From Apostichopus japonicus (lineage: Eukaryota; Echinodermata; Holothuroidea; Aspidochirotida; Stichopodidae), in the NCBI RefSeq assembly GCF_037975245.1, contig NC_092569.1, forward strand, positions 26,529,168-26,593,167: 64,000 bases of DNA. The letters run 5' to 3'. Below, in pieces: positions 63,830 to 64,000 of the stretch. The position numbers were made by a program, and so were the translations under genes. Each line of letters opens with the position of its first letter. Positions within the stretch are counted from its first letter, which is position 1. Below the pieces are notes generated by a model. It was given only the letters and a program-made list of their open reading frames with translations, was not told the origin of the DNA and made no database searches.

Positions 63830-64000
63830 CACACATGTATATATTTCAACAAACAATTTTAATCTTCTTCTTTTTTCTTTTCTAATATATATATATATGT
63901 ATATATATATTTCGAAATATATAAATTTATGTGTGTATTTGTAGGGGGAGTGTAGATTGATTATCATTTTTGCTGATTTTTTTCTTACTATTCTTACTAT

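Overview
The window is animal nuclear DNA: introns with GT-AG borders, long (AT)n tracts, minisatellites, and many LTR, LINE, Penelope-like and hAT-like remnants. The one intact host gene family besides a ribosomal protein is a secreted fibrinogen-related protein (FREP) close in style to echinoderm FREPs. An echinoderm, perhaps a sea cucumber, is my best inference; nothing seen fixes the species.

Layout. 0-1 kb: LINE debris and one orphan fibrinogen-domain exon on the + strand. 2.0-6.1 kb: a decayed Ty3/Gypsy element on the minus strand with one 153-bp LTR, abutting a 52-bp minisatellite that inverts on itself (6.1-6.8 kb). 7.5-13.0 kb: a complete four-exon gene for ribosomal protein S20 (uS10) on the minus strand. 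Its start codon is the last codon of exon 1, and two of its introns carry inverted-repeat DNA transposons with target-site duplications. 13-27 kb: no host gene found; MITEs, microsatellites, a Penelope-like GIY-YIG fragment, two LINE tails, a tRNA-like SINE, a 195-bp tandem repeat split by a LINE and a 51-bp minisatellite.

27.9-58.0 kb: a FREP gene on the minus strand, rebuilt here as eight exons. Their coding lengths sum to 1080 nt (359 residues plus stop) with all phases compatible. The order is signal peptide, short Cys-containing segment, two near-duplicate Thr/Ser-rich linker exons, a third linker exon, then a three-exon fibrinogen domain. Intron 6 holds the most striking structure: about 50 tandem copies of a ~77-bp unit that is itself a copy of the 3' end of the preceding exon (codons MTDGGGWT), its splice donor and the first part of the intron. 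A young Gypsy-type element (35217-38911) sits inside one unit. It has ~714-bp LTRs that differ at four bases and one indel, and a 4-bp target duplication. It has lost gag through most of integrase, apparently by joining its tRNA-Leu primer-binding site to the integrase catalytic motif at a short homology, and it carries an extra C2HC zinc-finger ORF.

58-64 kb: no host gene recognised; a short U2-snRNA-like stretch, a LINE tail and microsatellites. RPS20 serves in the ribosome; the FREP would be secreted and bind ligands. The two genes are not functionally linked. Most sequence between exons is transposon or satellite DNA.
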